Shown: in pieces, positions 1-9,771 of the stretch
Position numbering within the stretch: the stretch's first letter is position 1
How the letters are laid out: every line of letters starts with the position of its first letter
Origin: Siphonodentalium dalli
Taxonomy: Eukaryota > Mollusca > Scaphopoda > Gadilida > Siphonodentaliidae
Assembly: GCA_032622095.1 (NCBI GenBank)
Contig: CP136066.1
Span: 65,068,609-65,132,608 of the forward strand
Length of the DNA: 64,000 bases
Reading direction: 5' to 3'
Made by a program: the position numbers and the translations under genes
Notes under the pieces: model-generated
The model's database searches: none
What the model saw: the letters and a program-made list of their open reading frames with translations, nothing else
What the model was told of the DNA's origin: nothing

Positions 1-560
1 ATGTTGCCCCATACACTTCTCAAATTAATGTCATGTATCTTCTTCTTCTTCTGTGCACCATCAACCTCTACTTTGCTTGATGTTCGAAATAAAAATCTTT
101 CACCGCAACTGGTACATTTGTACTGAAGCACACTTGCTAGCCCATGCCTTTGAACCTCATCAGTCAATGTAAAAGGAGGGCCATCAGAAGAAATGTTTGA
201 TTCTTTGGAGCACTCCATGTGGTGTTGTGATAGGATGTTAATGTGATCAGATAGCCTATTTAAATCTATGCACCTGTATCCTGTGGGTGGCATTACATCC
301 GGTTTTTGTTTTATTGTAATGGTGATCGACTTATCTGACGAGGGCTCAGATTGCAGTATCTCAAACTCTCTACATGGGTCAAAGGGAACATTTGTGACTT
401 GAGTCTCGGAGCAATCAGAAACATGTGGAGAAGTGGATACATGTAAATGTTCAAGAGAGATACTATCCGTGTTTCCAATGCCAAGCATTGGATTTGTTTT
501 TCGTAACCTTTTCAGTGAATGCTTATTGAACACCCGTTGTATTTTACGTTTGCTACCCAT
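1..560 (-). CDS. Mutator-like transposase domain protein, N-terminal part (runs off window)
   Basis: An open frame begins at an ATG at 560-558 and stays open to the window edge (186 codons plus 2 bases), so the protein is incomplete at its C-terminus. The start is a short basic stretch (MGSKRKIQRVFNKHSLKRL), followed by a polar, Ser/Thr-rich linker to about residue 90. From residue 94 the layout GYRCIDLNRL...HGLAS.LQYKCTSCGERF...INLRSVW resembles the N-terminal region of the Mutator-like transposase domain family common in marine invertebrates, which includes a CxxC pair (here C149 and C152). The catalytic part would lie beyond position 1. Family membership is recalled from the pattern, not searched. 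An SGNH-like ORF lies 164 bp upstream on the same strand. It is probably a mobile-element gene rather than a host gene. Confidence 0.72.
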   Translation of the reverse strand, partial: MGSKRKIQRVFNKHSLKRLRKTNPMLGIGNTDSISLEHLHVSTSPHVSDCSETQVTNVPFDPCREFEILQSEPSSDKSITITIKQKPDVMPPTGYRCIDLNRLSDHINILSQHHMECSKESNISSDGPPFTLTDEVQRHGLASVLQYKCTSCGERFLFRTSSKVEVDGAQKKKKIHDINLRSVWGN

Positions 561-724
561 GACTACAGGTACCAGGTAGATCAAGATACAATAATTACTT
601 GTACATATAATATTATACAACAATATTTTGATGATTTAATGCATAAATATAGTTTAATGACAGAAAAGCATAAATACTCACATCAGGCGACAGAGCAATC
701 CCTTAAACCTGATGTCTTGAGTAT

Positions 725-1441
725 TTAATTTGCAAGTCTGTGTACTAGTTTATACAGTCTAAGAAGCCATACTCTTGACAGATCTTTGCTAGGGTGCACT
801 CCATCCGGTAATAAAGTTAAATCAATTTGTGTTGCACGCTGGCCTTGGACAATGGATGTATATACGAGATCATTATTCAATTTTGGAGTCGGCAAGATGT
901 TCATTGTATGGATATCACTATTCAAGGTGTCAACAATCACATTTATATTAGAATCAATGCTGGTTGTCAGAGGATATGTCCTGGAATTATTCCAACAATC
1001 AGCTGACACTTTTGGACATTCTAAAAAAACAACTTGTGCATGAGGTTTTGCAGCAACAATAGCTTCTTTGAATTTCAGCTGTTCAATAATTGATTTTTCA
1101 CAATTGACTGCACTGTCTTGTGGAAACGTGATATAACCATTTTGAAAGTTTGACAAATCACAAGTTCCTAACCAGATAACAACAATTGGAACACAGGTAG
1201 GCCTACAAGTTGCAATTGCAGTCAAAAATTTTGATTTCAAACCCTTATAACTATTTTGAAACTTGGCTCCACTCTTATATATAAATTGAACATTAATATT
1301 ATCACTGTCAAGAACTTCCTGCTGAAGATATCGTCCTTTGCTGTCAGAAACTAGGAAAACTCGGCAGTTATTTCCAACACTAAAATTCACAGCTTCCTCA
1401 GATAACTTATTACAAGATTTTCTCAACTTTCTTCCAGCCAT
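725..1441 (-). CDS. SGNH/GDSL hydrolase-like protein, probably transposon-borne
   Basis: Intact intron-less ORF of 238 residues. It shows the SGNH-hydrolase blocks in order: block I VSDSKGR (candidate nucleophile Ser34, in place of GDS), block III as LGTCDL at 91-96 (the usual Asn of GxND is Cys94), and block V LPDGVHPS with the Asp213/His216 pair. Length and spacing suit a minimal single-domain SGNH fold. There is no signal peptide: the N-terminus MAGRKLRKSC is basic. The next ORF on this strand, 164 bp downstream, is a Mutator-like transposase-domain protein, so I infer an accessory ORF of the same element. The substrate is unknown, and loss of the block III Asn could mean altered or lost esterase activity. 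Alternative: an independent host gene. Confidence 0.6.
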   Translation of the reverse strand: MAGRKLRKSCNKLSEEAVNFSVGNNCRVFLVSDSKGRYLQQEVLDSDNINVQFIYKSGAKFQNSYKGLKSKFLTAIATCRPTCVPIVVIWLGTCDLSNFQNGYITFPQDSAVNCEKSIIEQLKFKEAIVAAKPHAQVVFLECPKVSADCWNNSRTYPLTTSIDSNINVIVDTLNSDIHTMNILPTPKLNNDLVYTSIVQGQRATQIDLTLLPDGVHPSKDLSRVWLLRLYKLVHRLAN

Positions 1442-3425
1442 TTAAACATGAACAAAATATAATAATGTAATAGCACAACAGAAGGATGAATAATACACAA
1501 AAATGTGCCACAATATTGTGACAAATGACGTTTTTTTCAAATTTTTTGAAACCACTGAAATATTTTTCAACTTGTCCACTTCACACAGAACTGTACTGAC
1601 AAACTGTGAACACACTTTCAAACCAACCTGTCACCTTCCTTGGAGTCTGATTGGTTGCCCTATGATCATGTTCATAACAACAATTAAAAACATTTTATTT
1701 TAGTATCCTACACATGTATATGCATGCTAATTATTAAAAATGCATCGTTTGGAAAGTGAAATCAAAAATTTATAAGATTTGGACGTTAAAAGCAAGTATT
1801 TTTATGGGAAGCAAATAGGTGGTTGAACATGTGCTTAACTCTTCATTTGCAAACACAGTTCAATTTGTCTTTCCATAGATTGTGGCCTCACATCATGACA
1901 CATGTGTTATTTTTCATGTTTTTTTTCGAATTGCCACCCGAAATCATCAGTTTACAAGGCAATAGTAGAGAACCCTCAAAATACTATTAGTGTAGCTACT
2001 ATATTCATGTGATTATAGTACAGATCGCACTTACATATTATCAAATTATGCTTTTCAAGCAATTGTTTACCTTTTCGGTCCATGGGGATATAAACCTGAC
2101 CCCAAATATGTGGGCTATCGTAAATACTCGATCAAATTGGAAAATGAAATCGATCTGTAAAACGATCGTCACCCTGATCAGAGAATCAAACTATGTATGG
2201 TGACATATACGTCAATAGTCCATATTTAGGAAGACATATTATGCTTGATCGCGGCTGAATTAGTTTTTTAAACGCGTAAACTCTGAAAGTTTACGATTTT
2301 TCTATCATTCTATCAGCCACACCGGAAGTCATTTTGATTGGTCGAAATATTTATGCGAATCTTCGGTCGAAAAATTCCCAATTTTTTTAATGAAATCACA
2401 ATGTTTATTTACGTCTTCTATTTGGAAGAAAGTTCGTTACTCGATAGTTTATAACAATTTTATAGTCTGGGAATTTTTAATAGCGCGATTGTGTGTTTTT
2501 TGTACCAAACGTTATCGCAAATTTTCGTATCCCTACGCACCCTCTTCGAAATCAAAACAAACCGAAAGTTGTAAAATATTTATTGACGCTGAAAACAGCT
2601 TTATTTCATCAAAGATGCTTTTATACTGATATGTAAGTTTGCACCGTTCATGCTGGATTGTATTTATACCCAGGATCAGCAGATCGCGGTCTTGATCGTT
2701 CAGTAATATGTGATAGACAAATATTTGTCACCTATATTTCGAGTCATCGGCTTGCGAGCGGCCATTTTCTTGCATTTTCCTCCATTGGGCCGTTGCCACA
2801 ACTAAATATTTCTCCACCATCTATCACAAGCTTGACCAAACCAATTGGCGCTTGTCTTATGACATGTTTAAATTGTGATATTGCCATCTTTTTAGTTTGT
2901 CAAAAATGTAAGTGAGAGTATTTAGTTTGCTTTGGAAAAAAATATTCACAAAAGTCACATTTTGCATGAGACATATTTTTTTCAAACCAGACAATAGCAT
3001 TATAATGACTTTTCAAACTGCTGATGCAAATGTTAGCCCTGTCCTGCTTGTCAATGAACTCAAGTCAGGGTCCTTATATTTTTTTTAGTCACCTATTTTC
3101 ACTGCTTCCCATAGGCCTTAACAACCGAAAAAAATTAGAGGAGACATTAAGAAAGAAAATTAGTGGGGTGAAGTTGAGTCCTGGGGGGGGGGGGGGGGGT
3201 TGCAGAGGTCTACCAATATCTCCAGACTATATGTTTTATATATGTAGCCATGTATGATGTATGGGACTGCTAGTACATGCTTATTGACTTTAATATAGAA
3301 ATACTGAGAAAGAATAACCTTGATAACCACTGCCTGAAGTACATGTAATATTATTGAGAGTGGAATACAGGCTCAATATCATTTAATACCTGAAATGAAG
3401 TGATATGAATTGTTGCTTGAAGCAG
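1442..3425. other. Non-coding stretch, nothing recognised
   Basis: AT-rich sequence with only short random ORFs on both strands. It holds a run of 17 G at 3183-3199. If the ORFs at 1-1441 belong to one DNA transposon, its upstream terminal repeat should lie in this stretch, but I cannot identify it without the opposite end. Confidence 0.5.
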
Positions 3426-3429
3426 GGGG

Positions 3430-3960
3430 TGGAATAAAGTTTTTTCCGGGCACGTATGCCGGGGTGCGTGGGTGGCCGATAGGACCAACAAAATATTTTT
3501 TCCGAAACTCAAAAATATTTTTCCTGCAAGTCTTTTTGACTGTTTTTGCAATGAGTTTGGCTTAAAACACATCTATACATGTATGTCAATATTAACATAA
3601 ATGATAAATTTCATGATGATCAGACAAACAGTATGGCCTGTAGCCCATGCTAATGGATTGAATTTTGAAATCCAAGATGGCTGCTGGCAGCAATGTTTTT
3701 TTTGACCGAATGACCCCAAAATCACTTGTTCCTATTTACATGTCAATGTTAACATCCATGACTAATAATAGTATGCACAGAAATTCATATACAGCTGTTT
3801 ACAGTGAATTTCTCCCCGCAAATCTCTCTTTTAGTGTTAAAAGGGGGGTGGGTGTCCAAAACTGGTCGGAAACAACTGCCGAAAACGGAAAAATATTTGG
3901 ACGCGGGGGGTGGGTGGGTCCCAACAAGGGTCGACAGTTAAAAATCAGCAGACGTGCATA
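3430..3960 (+). repeat. Compound MITE, copy 1 (second copy at 57735-58235)
   Basis: About 530 bp closely matching 57735-58235 in order and orientation: a GGGCACGTATGCCGGGGTG-like left end, a stretch ending GTTTGGCTTAAAACAC, one unit of the 160-bp repeat that forms the satellite at 6.3-8.8 kb (CCAAGATGGCTGCTGGCAG), then a G-rich tract and a right end CAGCAGACGTGCATAGG. The two ends are loosely inverted (GCACGT), suggesting short terminal inverted repeats of a non-autonomous DNA element. No coding sequence. Confidence 0.6.
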
Positions 3961-4093
3961 GGTACACAGCTGGGCTATACATGAACTGGTATAATATAAT
4001 CATGAGTGTCCTACCTGGTGATGCATAGTGTTCTCTAGTCACTAATATGGGCATAACATACTCAGAAATGATGCAATAGGTAAGCACAATATC

Positions 4094-5057
4094 TTAAAGG
4101 CCCACTTAATTTTCGAATCACCAGGTATCAATTATATACAAATTATTCCATATTTTATACCATTTGAAAGAGGATGCTCAAAAACATTGTATTATCAACT
4201 TATCCGGTCGAATAAACTGGGAACATGTTGTTTTTGAGGTAGTGAGGTGTGTGTCTGAGCTTAAAGGCAGATTATCTCTTTGTAAACATGTATTATATAG
4301 TTACCGGGGTATAAAATATTAGATCTGAGTCAAAGACTCTTGTCCGGAAATGCTTCTATCGATTAATAATTTAATATTCATTTTATTTCGAATATTTTAT
4401 GGTATAAAAAGGTGTGGTTATTTAGCTAACGAACAATAGTAGTTACAGAGACCATAAAGTTTATTGCGTAATTTTGTCACAAATAAACGTTAATTATACC
4501 CATTGTCGCTTATAACTATGAAATAACACTATACAACCAATCAATCTGGGACATTTGACGTTCGGTACGTAGCCACTGGAACAGCCTAATGTTCTCTATC
4601 GCTATATGGTATCACCCAAATGGTCTGTTCTAAAAATAGACACATAAACGGGCCCAATAAAATATTCGAAATAAATCAATATTAATTGATAGAAGCCTTT
4701 CCGGACAGGGATCTTCAGTTCATATTGATTATTTTATACCCACGTAACTATTTAAATTTTGTTATTTAAAGAGATAATCCATCTTTAATTTTGATACGGA
4801 CTGTACTGTAAAGTCTGATATTCTCAATGGAAGGGGAACAACTCTATCTATTAGTTTGAATTCTGTATTTACAACGGGGAAAGTCTTGTAAAAATAAATC
4901 TGGGAATCTCCATCACTTGGTGGACACTCTTTGGCCACAGCGGTTCCATATTCTGGTGGAATATATATGTTTTTGGTTCCTCTTCAAAATGGAATATAAT
5001 ATGGAATATGTTGTGTATAATGTTATCTGGGCATTCAAAATTTAAGTGGGCGTTTAA
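4094..5057. mobile_element. 0.96-kb fold-back element bounded by TTAA
   Basis: The left end TTAAAGGCCCACTTAATTTT is matched in reverse complement at the right end (AAATTTAAGTGGGCGTTTAA). The inversion continues inward for most of the element: the ATTCCATATT region, the TTTATACC region, and the segments around CTTCTATCGATTAAT and ATTAATTGATAGAAGCC pair up. TTAA on both sides is what piggyBac-type transposition leaves. The arms are clearly diverged, so this is an old insertion. No ORF of note. Confidence 0.65.
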
Positions 5058-5216
5058 TGTTTCCGAATTAATCTTTTGTAAATATGTTGATTGGAAAAAA
5101 GTTGCATCACATATATTTTCAAACATCGAATCACCCACCCCTCCTCTGCCTGTGTCCTGTGTAAATCCTTACAAATGAATCTGATAAAGCAGGCCTCAAA
5201 ATACGGTGTTGAACAA

Positions 5217-5323
5217 TTGCAAAATGACTGAATGAGGTCCCCAGTGGATGTATTTAGTGATGTTACCATGCACAGCAGGCTAGCGACACAAAATTTATCC
5301 TCTGGGAACCTCATTCCACATGC
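5217..5323. mobile_element. GAATGAGG fold-back MITE, diverged copy
   Basis: GAATGAGGTCCCCAGTGGATG on the left is answered by ATCCTCTGGGAACCTCATTC on the right, with an AGTGATG...GCTAGCG centre. The same hairpin recurs at 25521-25609, 25817-25920, 26076-26185 and 27494-27597. Downstream sequence to about 5450 (CATATGGTGATGTGCTCCC, GCATTGTGTCGTCTG) also recurs beside the copies at 22.15 and 25.6 kb, so the hairpin is probably part of a longer repeat. Confidence 0.6.
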
Positions 5324-5530
5324 CCTCATCAACTGTGGGAGACCTAGTTTTAAGCTTCCATATGGTGATGTGCTCCCATTGAGGTACCTCAGTTATGCAT
5401 TGTGTCGTCTGAAAATTTAGGAAAATAGAAAAAATAAACTATAAAAGACAAAGAAAAAGTTTCTAAAGAGACAAAAAAAAAAATACTTTCCAGAGGAGAT
5501 GAGGCATAATGTAGTATGACATGATTTATA

Positions 5531-5823
5531 TAGGATTTAGACAATTTGATTCAAGGACTATTTCAAGGTACAGTAATGCCCTAAATAATTGACTCCTTAA
5601 TCACAACAGAATTATGGGTAAGTTTTGAAGATTTAGTCGGAAATATGGCTTGTTGCCATTCATTGGAAAGCTCTCACTGAGAGCTTTCCGATGAATGGCA
5701 ACAAGCCATATTTCCGACAAAATCCTGAAAAATTACCCATAATTCTGATGTGATTAAGGAGTCAATTATTTAGGGCATTACTGTACCTTGAAATAGTCCT
5801 TGAATCAAATTGTCTAAATCCTA
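5531..5823. mobile_element. Palindromic MITE, family A, inside an extended 293-bp palindrome
   Basis: The family A core (TACAGTAATGCCCTAAATAA ... TTATTTAGGGCATTACTGTA, centred on GAGAGCTTTCC) folds into one long hairpin. In this copy the palindrome does not stop at the MITE ends: the next roughly 40 bp on each side (TAGGATTTAGACAATTTG outward to TTTCAAGG) are also an exact inverted pair, while the core arms carry several mismatches. No other family A copy has these flanks. Confidence 0.85.
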
Positions 5824-5982
5824 AATTACATATAACAGAAATGAAAAAGATTCTATAATTACAATCATGGGTATATAATATATGATCTTGAGCGGGTTAC
5901 CATTTCTGACTATGGTTTTCTTGTATCTTATAACAGTGAACATTTTAAATGCACTGTTTGGGCCTGCTGTAATAGCAGAGAT

Positions 5983-6023
5983 GTGTCACTTCTCACTATG
6001 ACTGAAAGTGGGAGAAGTGACAC
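5983..6023. repeat. Short hairpin, 12-bp arms
   Basis: GTGTCACTTCTC and GAGAAGTGACAC are separated by 17 bp. It is isolated, with no run of T after it. The surrounding 5830-6210 holds nothing else recognised. Confidence 0.5.
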
Positions 6024-6211
6024 AGTTTAGGGAGAAGATATCTCCCATGTATCTCTCTACTCACATGTGCCAAATAAACGTACATGTACATTTATAAATC
6101 TTCAGGAAAAAATCCACCCTGCATGATGCTTATTGGAAAATTACATCACAAGCATACATGGGAATGGTCTATTATTCATTTGAAAGGTGCTCAGGTAATG
6201 AAAGTGTCAAT

Positions 6212-8870
6212 GACACTGTAGCTCAACTTAGGTAGGGGAATAATTTAATGGTTGACAGTAAATGGAGGAATAGGAAAGGTGCTAATTGAAATGTCTAAGT
6301 AAGACTAGATGTACATGTCAATATCAACATTCATGACAGGTTTCATAATGATCGGATCAGGGATGTGGTGATTATGGTGTGCCAAAGGATTTATTGATGC
6401 AAAGAGTAAATTCTAAAATGGCCACCGGCAGCCATGTTTTTTTCCGAATTACCCCAAATGACCTATTTCCATCTACAGCCTTTACAAATCTCATAATGAT
6501 CTGATCAAAGGTACGACCTGTAGCCTGTGCCAATGGATTTAGTCATGCAAAGAGTAAAATCCAAGATGGCTGCTGGCGGCCATGTTTTTTGGCCGAACGA
6601 CCCCAAAATCACTCGTTCCCATCTACATGTGATTGTTAACATACATGACAAATTTCATGAAGTTCTCACCAAAGCTACAACCTGTAGCCCGCGCCAAAGA
6701 ATTTAGTCATGCAAAGAGTAAAATCCAAGATGGCTGCTGGCGGCCATGTTTTTTGGCTGAACGACCCCAAAATCACTTGTTCCCATCTACATGTCAATAG
6801 TAACATCCATGACAAATTTCATGATGATCAGACGAACAGCACGACCTGTAGCCCGCGCCAATGGATTGAATTTTGAAATCCAAGATGGCCACCAGCGGCC
6901 ATGTTTTTTGGCCAGATGACCCCAAAATGACTCGTTCCCATCTACATGTCAATGTCAACATTCATGACAAATTTCATAAAGATCAGATCAAAGGTATGAC
7001 CTGTATCCCACGCCAAAGGATTTACTCATGCAAAGAGTAAAATCCAAGATGGCTGCTGGCGACCATGTTTTTTAGACGAATGGCCCCAAAATCACTCGTT
7101 CCCATCTACATGTCATTGTTAACATCCATGACAAATTTCATGAAGTTCCGACCAAAGCTACGACCTGTAGCCCGCACCAAAGGATTTAGTCATGCAAAGA
7201 GTAAATTCTAAAATGGCCACCGGCAGCCATGTTTTTTTCCGAATTACCCCAAAATGACCTGTTCCCATCTACAGCCTTTACAAATCTCATAATGATCTGA
7301 TCAAAGGTACGACCTGTAGCCTGTGCCAATGGATTTAGTCATGCAAAGAGTAAAATCCAAGATGGCTGCTGGCGGCCATGTTTTTTGGCCGAACGACCCC
7401 AAAATCACTCGTTCCCATCTACATGTCATTGTTAACATACATGACAAATTTCATGAAGTTCTGACCAAAGCTACAACCTGTAGCCCGCGCCAAAGAATTT
7501 AGTCATGCAAAGAGTAAAATACAAGATGGCTGCTGGCGGCCATGTTTTTTGGGCTGAACGACCCCAAAATCACTCGTTCCCATCTACATGTCAATATTAA
7601 CATTCATGACATATTTCATAAAGATCAGACTAAAGGTACGACCTGTAGCCCGCGCCAAAGGATTTAGTCATGCAAAGAGTAAAATCCAAGATGGCTGCTG
7701 GCGGCCATGTTCTTTGGCCGAACGACCCCAAAATCACTCGTTCCCATCTACATGTCATTGTTAACATCCATGTCAAATTTCATGAAGTTCTGACCAAAGC
7801 TACAACCTGTAGCCCGCGCCAAAGAATTTAGTCATGCAAAGAGTAAAATCCAAGATGGCTGCTGGCGGCCATGTTTTTTGGCTGAACGACCCCAAAATCA
7901 CTTGTTCCCATCTACATGTCAATATTAACATCCATGACAAATTTCATGATGATCAGACGAACAGCACGACCTGTAGCCCGCGCCAATGGATTGAATTTTG
8001 AAATCCAAGATGGCCACCAGCAGCTGCTGCCATGTTTTTTGGCCAGATGACCCCAAAATGACTCGTTCCATCTACATGTCAATGTCAACATTCATGACAA
8101 ATTTCATAAAGATCAGATCAAAGGTATGACCTGTATCCCACGCCAAAGGATTTACTCATGCAAAGAGTAAAATCCAAGATGGCTGCTGGCGACCATGTTT
8201 TTTAGACGAATGGCCCCAAAATCACTCGTTCTCATCTACATGTCATTGTTAACATCCATGACATATTTCATGAAGTTCCGACCAAAACTACGATCTGTAG
8301 CCCGCACCAAAGGATTTAGTCATGCAAAGAGTAAAATCCAAGAAGGCCATGTTTTTTGGCCAAATGACCCCAAAATGACTCGTTCCCATCTACATGTAAA
8401 TGTTAACATCCATGACAAATTTTATGATATCAGATAAGCAGTACGACCTGTAGCCCGTGCCAATGGATTGAATTTTGAAATCCAAGATGGCCACTGGCGC
8501 CCATGTTTTTTTGTCGAATGACCCCAAAATGACTCGTTCCCATCTACATGTCATTTTTAACATCCATGACAAATTTCATTAAGATCTGACCAAAGCTATG
8601 ACCTGTAGCCAGCACCAAAGGATTTAGTCATGCAAAGAGTAAATTCCAAGATGGCTGCTGGCGGCCATGTTTTTTGGCCGAATAACCCCAAAACGACTCG
8701 TTCCCATCTACATGTCAATGTCAACATTCATGACAAATATCATAAAGATCAGACCAAAGGTACGACCTGTAGCCCGCGCCAAAGGAAATTGTTGACGGAC
8801 ACACGCATACACGCACGACGGACGCCAAACCATGACAATAGCTCAAACTTACAAAGTAAGTTGAGCTAAT
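6212..8870. repeat. 160-bp tandem satellite array with hairpin end
   Basis: About 15 diverged head-to-tail units of 150-165 bp. Each contains, in order, a CCAAGATGGCTGCTGGCGG-like box, GGCCATGTTTTTTGGC, GACCCCAAAAT, TCGTTCCCATCTACATGTC, CATGACAAATTTCAT, a CGACCTGTAGCCCGCGCC-like box and GGATTTAGTCATGCAAAGAG. Higher-order blocks are visible: sections near 6.4-7.1 kb recur near 7.2-8.2 kb in the same order, implying segmental amplification. The array ends at GACGGACACACG... and a hairpin at 8840-8868 (TAGCTCAAACTTAC / GTAAGTTGAGCTA). The same hairpin end occurs inverted at 53940. Single units lie at 3.6, 29.1-29.4, 54.3-54.5 and 57.9 kb. Confidence 0.9.
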
Positions 8871-8879
8871 AAAAAGAGA

Positions 8880-9528
8880 TGATACACAGAAAAAAAAATA
8901 ACACAAGATCAGAATGATTCATATTCATAGGTGGGAAATGTTATTATCTGAGGGAACTACTCGTCAATGAGTATTTAGTGTGGAACGAGATAACCCCAAC
9001 CTCTTTTATAAGGAAGCTTGATGTTAATAATTTTTAAAGTGATATGAAACACTCTGGTAGGGTGATCAAATATAAATGGAGAATAATCTTGTTCAAAGTA
9101 GTAATTTTTACAAATATTGTATCCAAATTGACAACACAAACGTCATTCTTTTTATTAATTAAATGCAGTGACTCTCGATGGCGAAATCGTTTTCGTTAGT
9201 TTATCGCCCCGAATCGAGTAGTAAATATTTATAAGAGCGTAGTTCAGACAATGTTTTCTATGGAGTGGTATGGTCGATTTGCTTCAGATTTTCGGCGATA
9301 TTAGTAGAATGGTACATTCCTCCAGTTGACAAAATGCCTGGAAAGTGGAAACTAACTTATGAGTTTCACGCACCTGTACAAGTCCATAATATGTCTTTAA
9401 CTAGACAAGTTTACGGCATGCATTTTGCAGTTGCAGGCTTGAAATTATGATGCCGGACATATTTTTGTCGGAAATATGGGATGACGCATATTGATGGACT
9501 AATTCACACCCTACCAATGTATACTTTT
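8880..9528. other. Non-coding stretch, nothing recognised
   Basis: AT-rich spacer between the satellite and the next palindromic MITE. Only short unconvincing ORFs. Confidence 0.5.
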
Positions 9529-9529
9529 A

Positions 9530-9714
9530 TACAGTAATGCCCTAAATAATCGACTCCTTAACCATAGCAGAATTATGGGTAATTTTTCAGGATGTAGTCG
9601 GCTCAGTGAGAGATTTCTGATGAATGGCAACAAGCCATATTTCTGACTAAATCTTGAAAAATTACCCATAATTCTGCTGTGGTTAAGTGGTCAATTACTT
9701 TGGGCATTACTGTA
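9530..9714. mobile_element. Palindromic MITE, family A, left arm partly deleted
   Basis: Bounded by TACAGTAATGCC and GGGCATTACTGTA. The left arm jumps from GGATGTAGTCGG straight to CTCAGTGAGAG, so about 40 bp near the tip are missing. The arms differ at their outer ends: the left has CCTAAATAATCGACTCC, the right arm has the CCAAAGTAATTGACCAC variant. Confidence 0.85.
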
Positions 9715-9771
9715 AAGAACAAACCTGCCATTTTCCATTTAGCACACATCAATGTGGCTGTGAGGGATGTA

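Noticed and set aside
6312-8790. CRISPR-like or VNTR interpretation of the regularly spaced repeats
   Set aside because: Units are contiguous, 160 bp long and diverged, with no unique spacers, in an animal genome.
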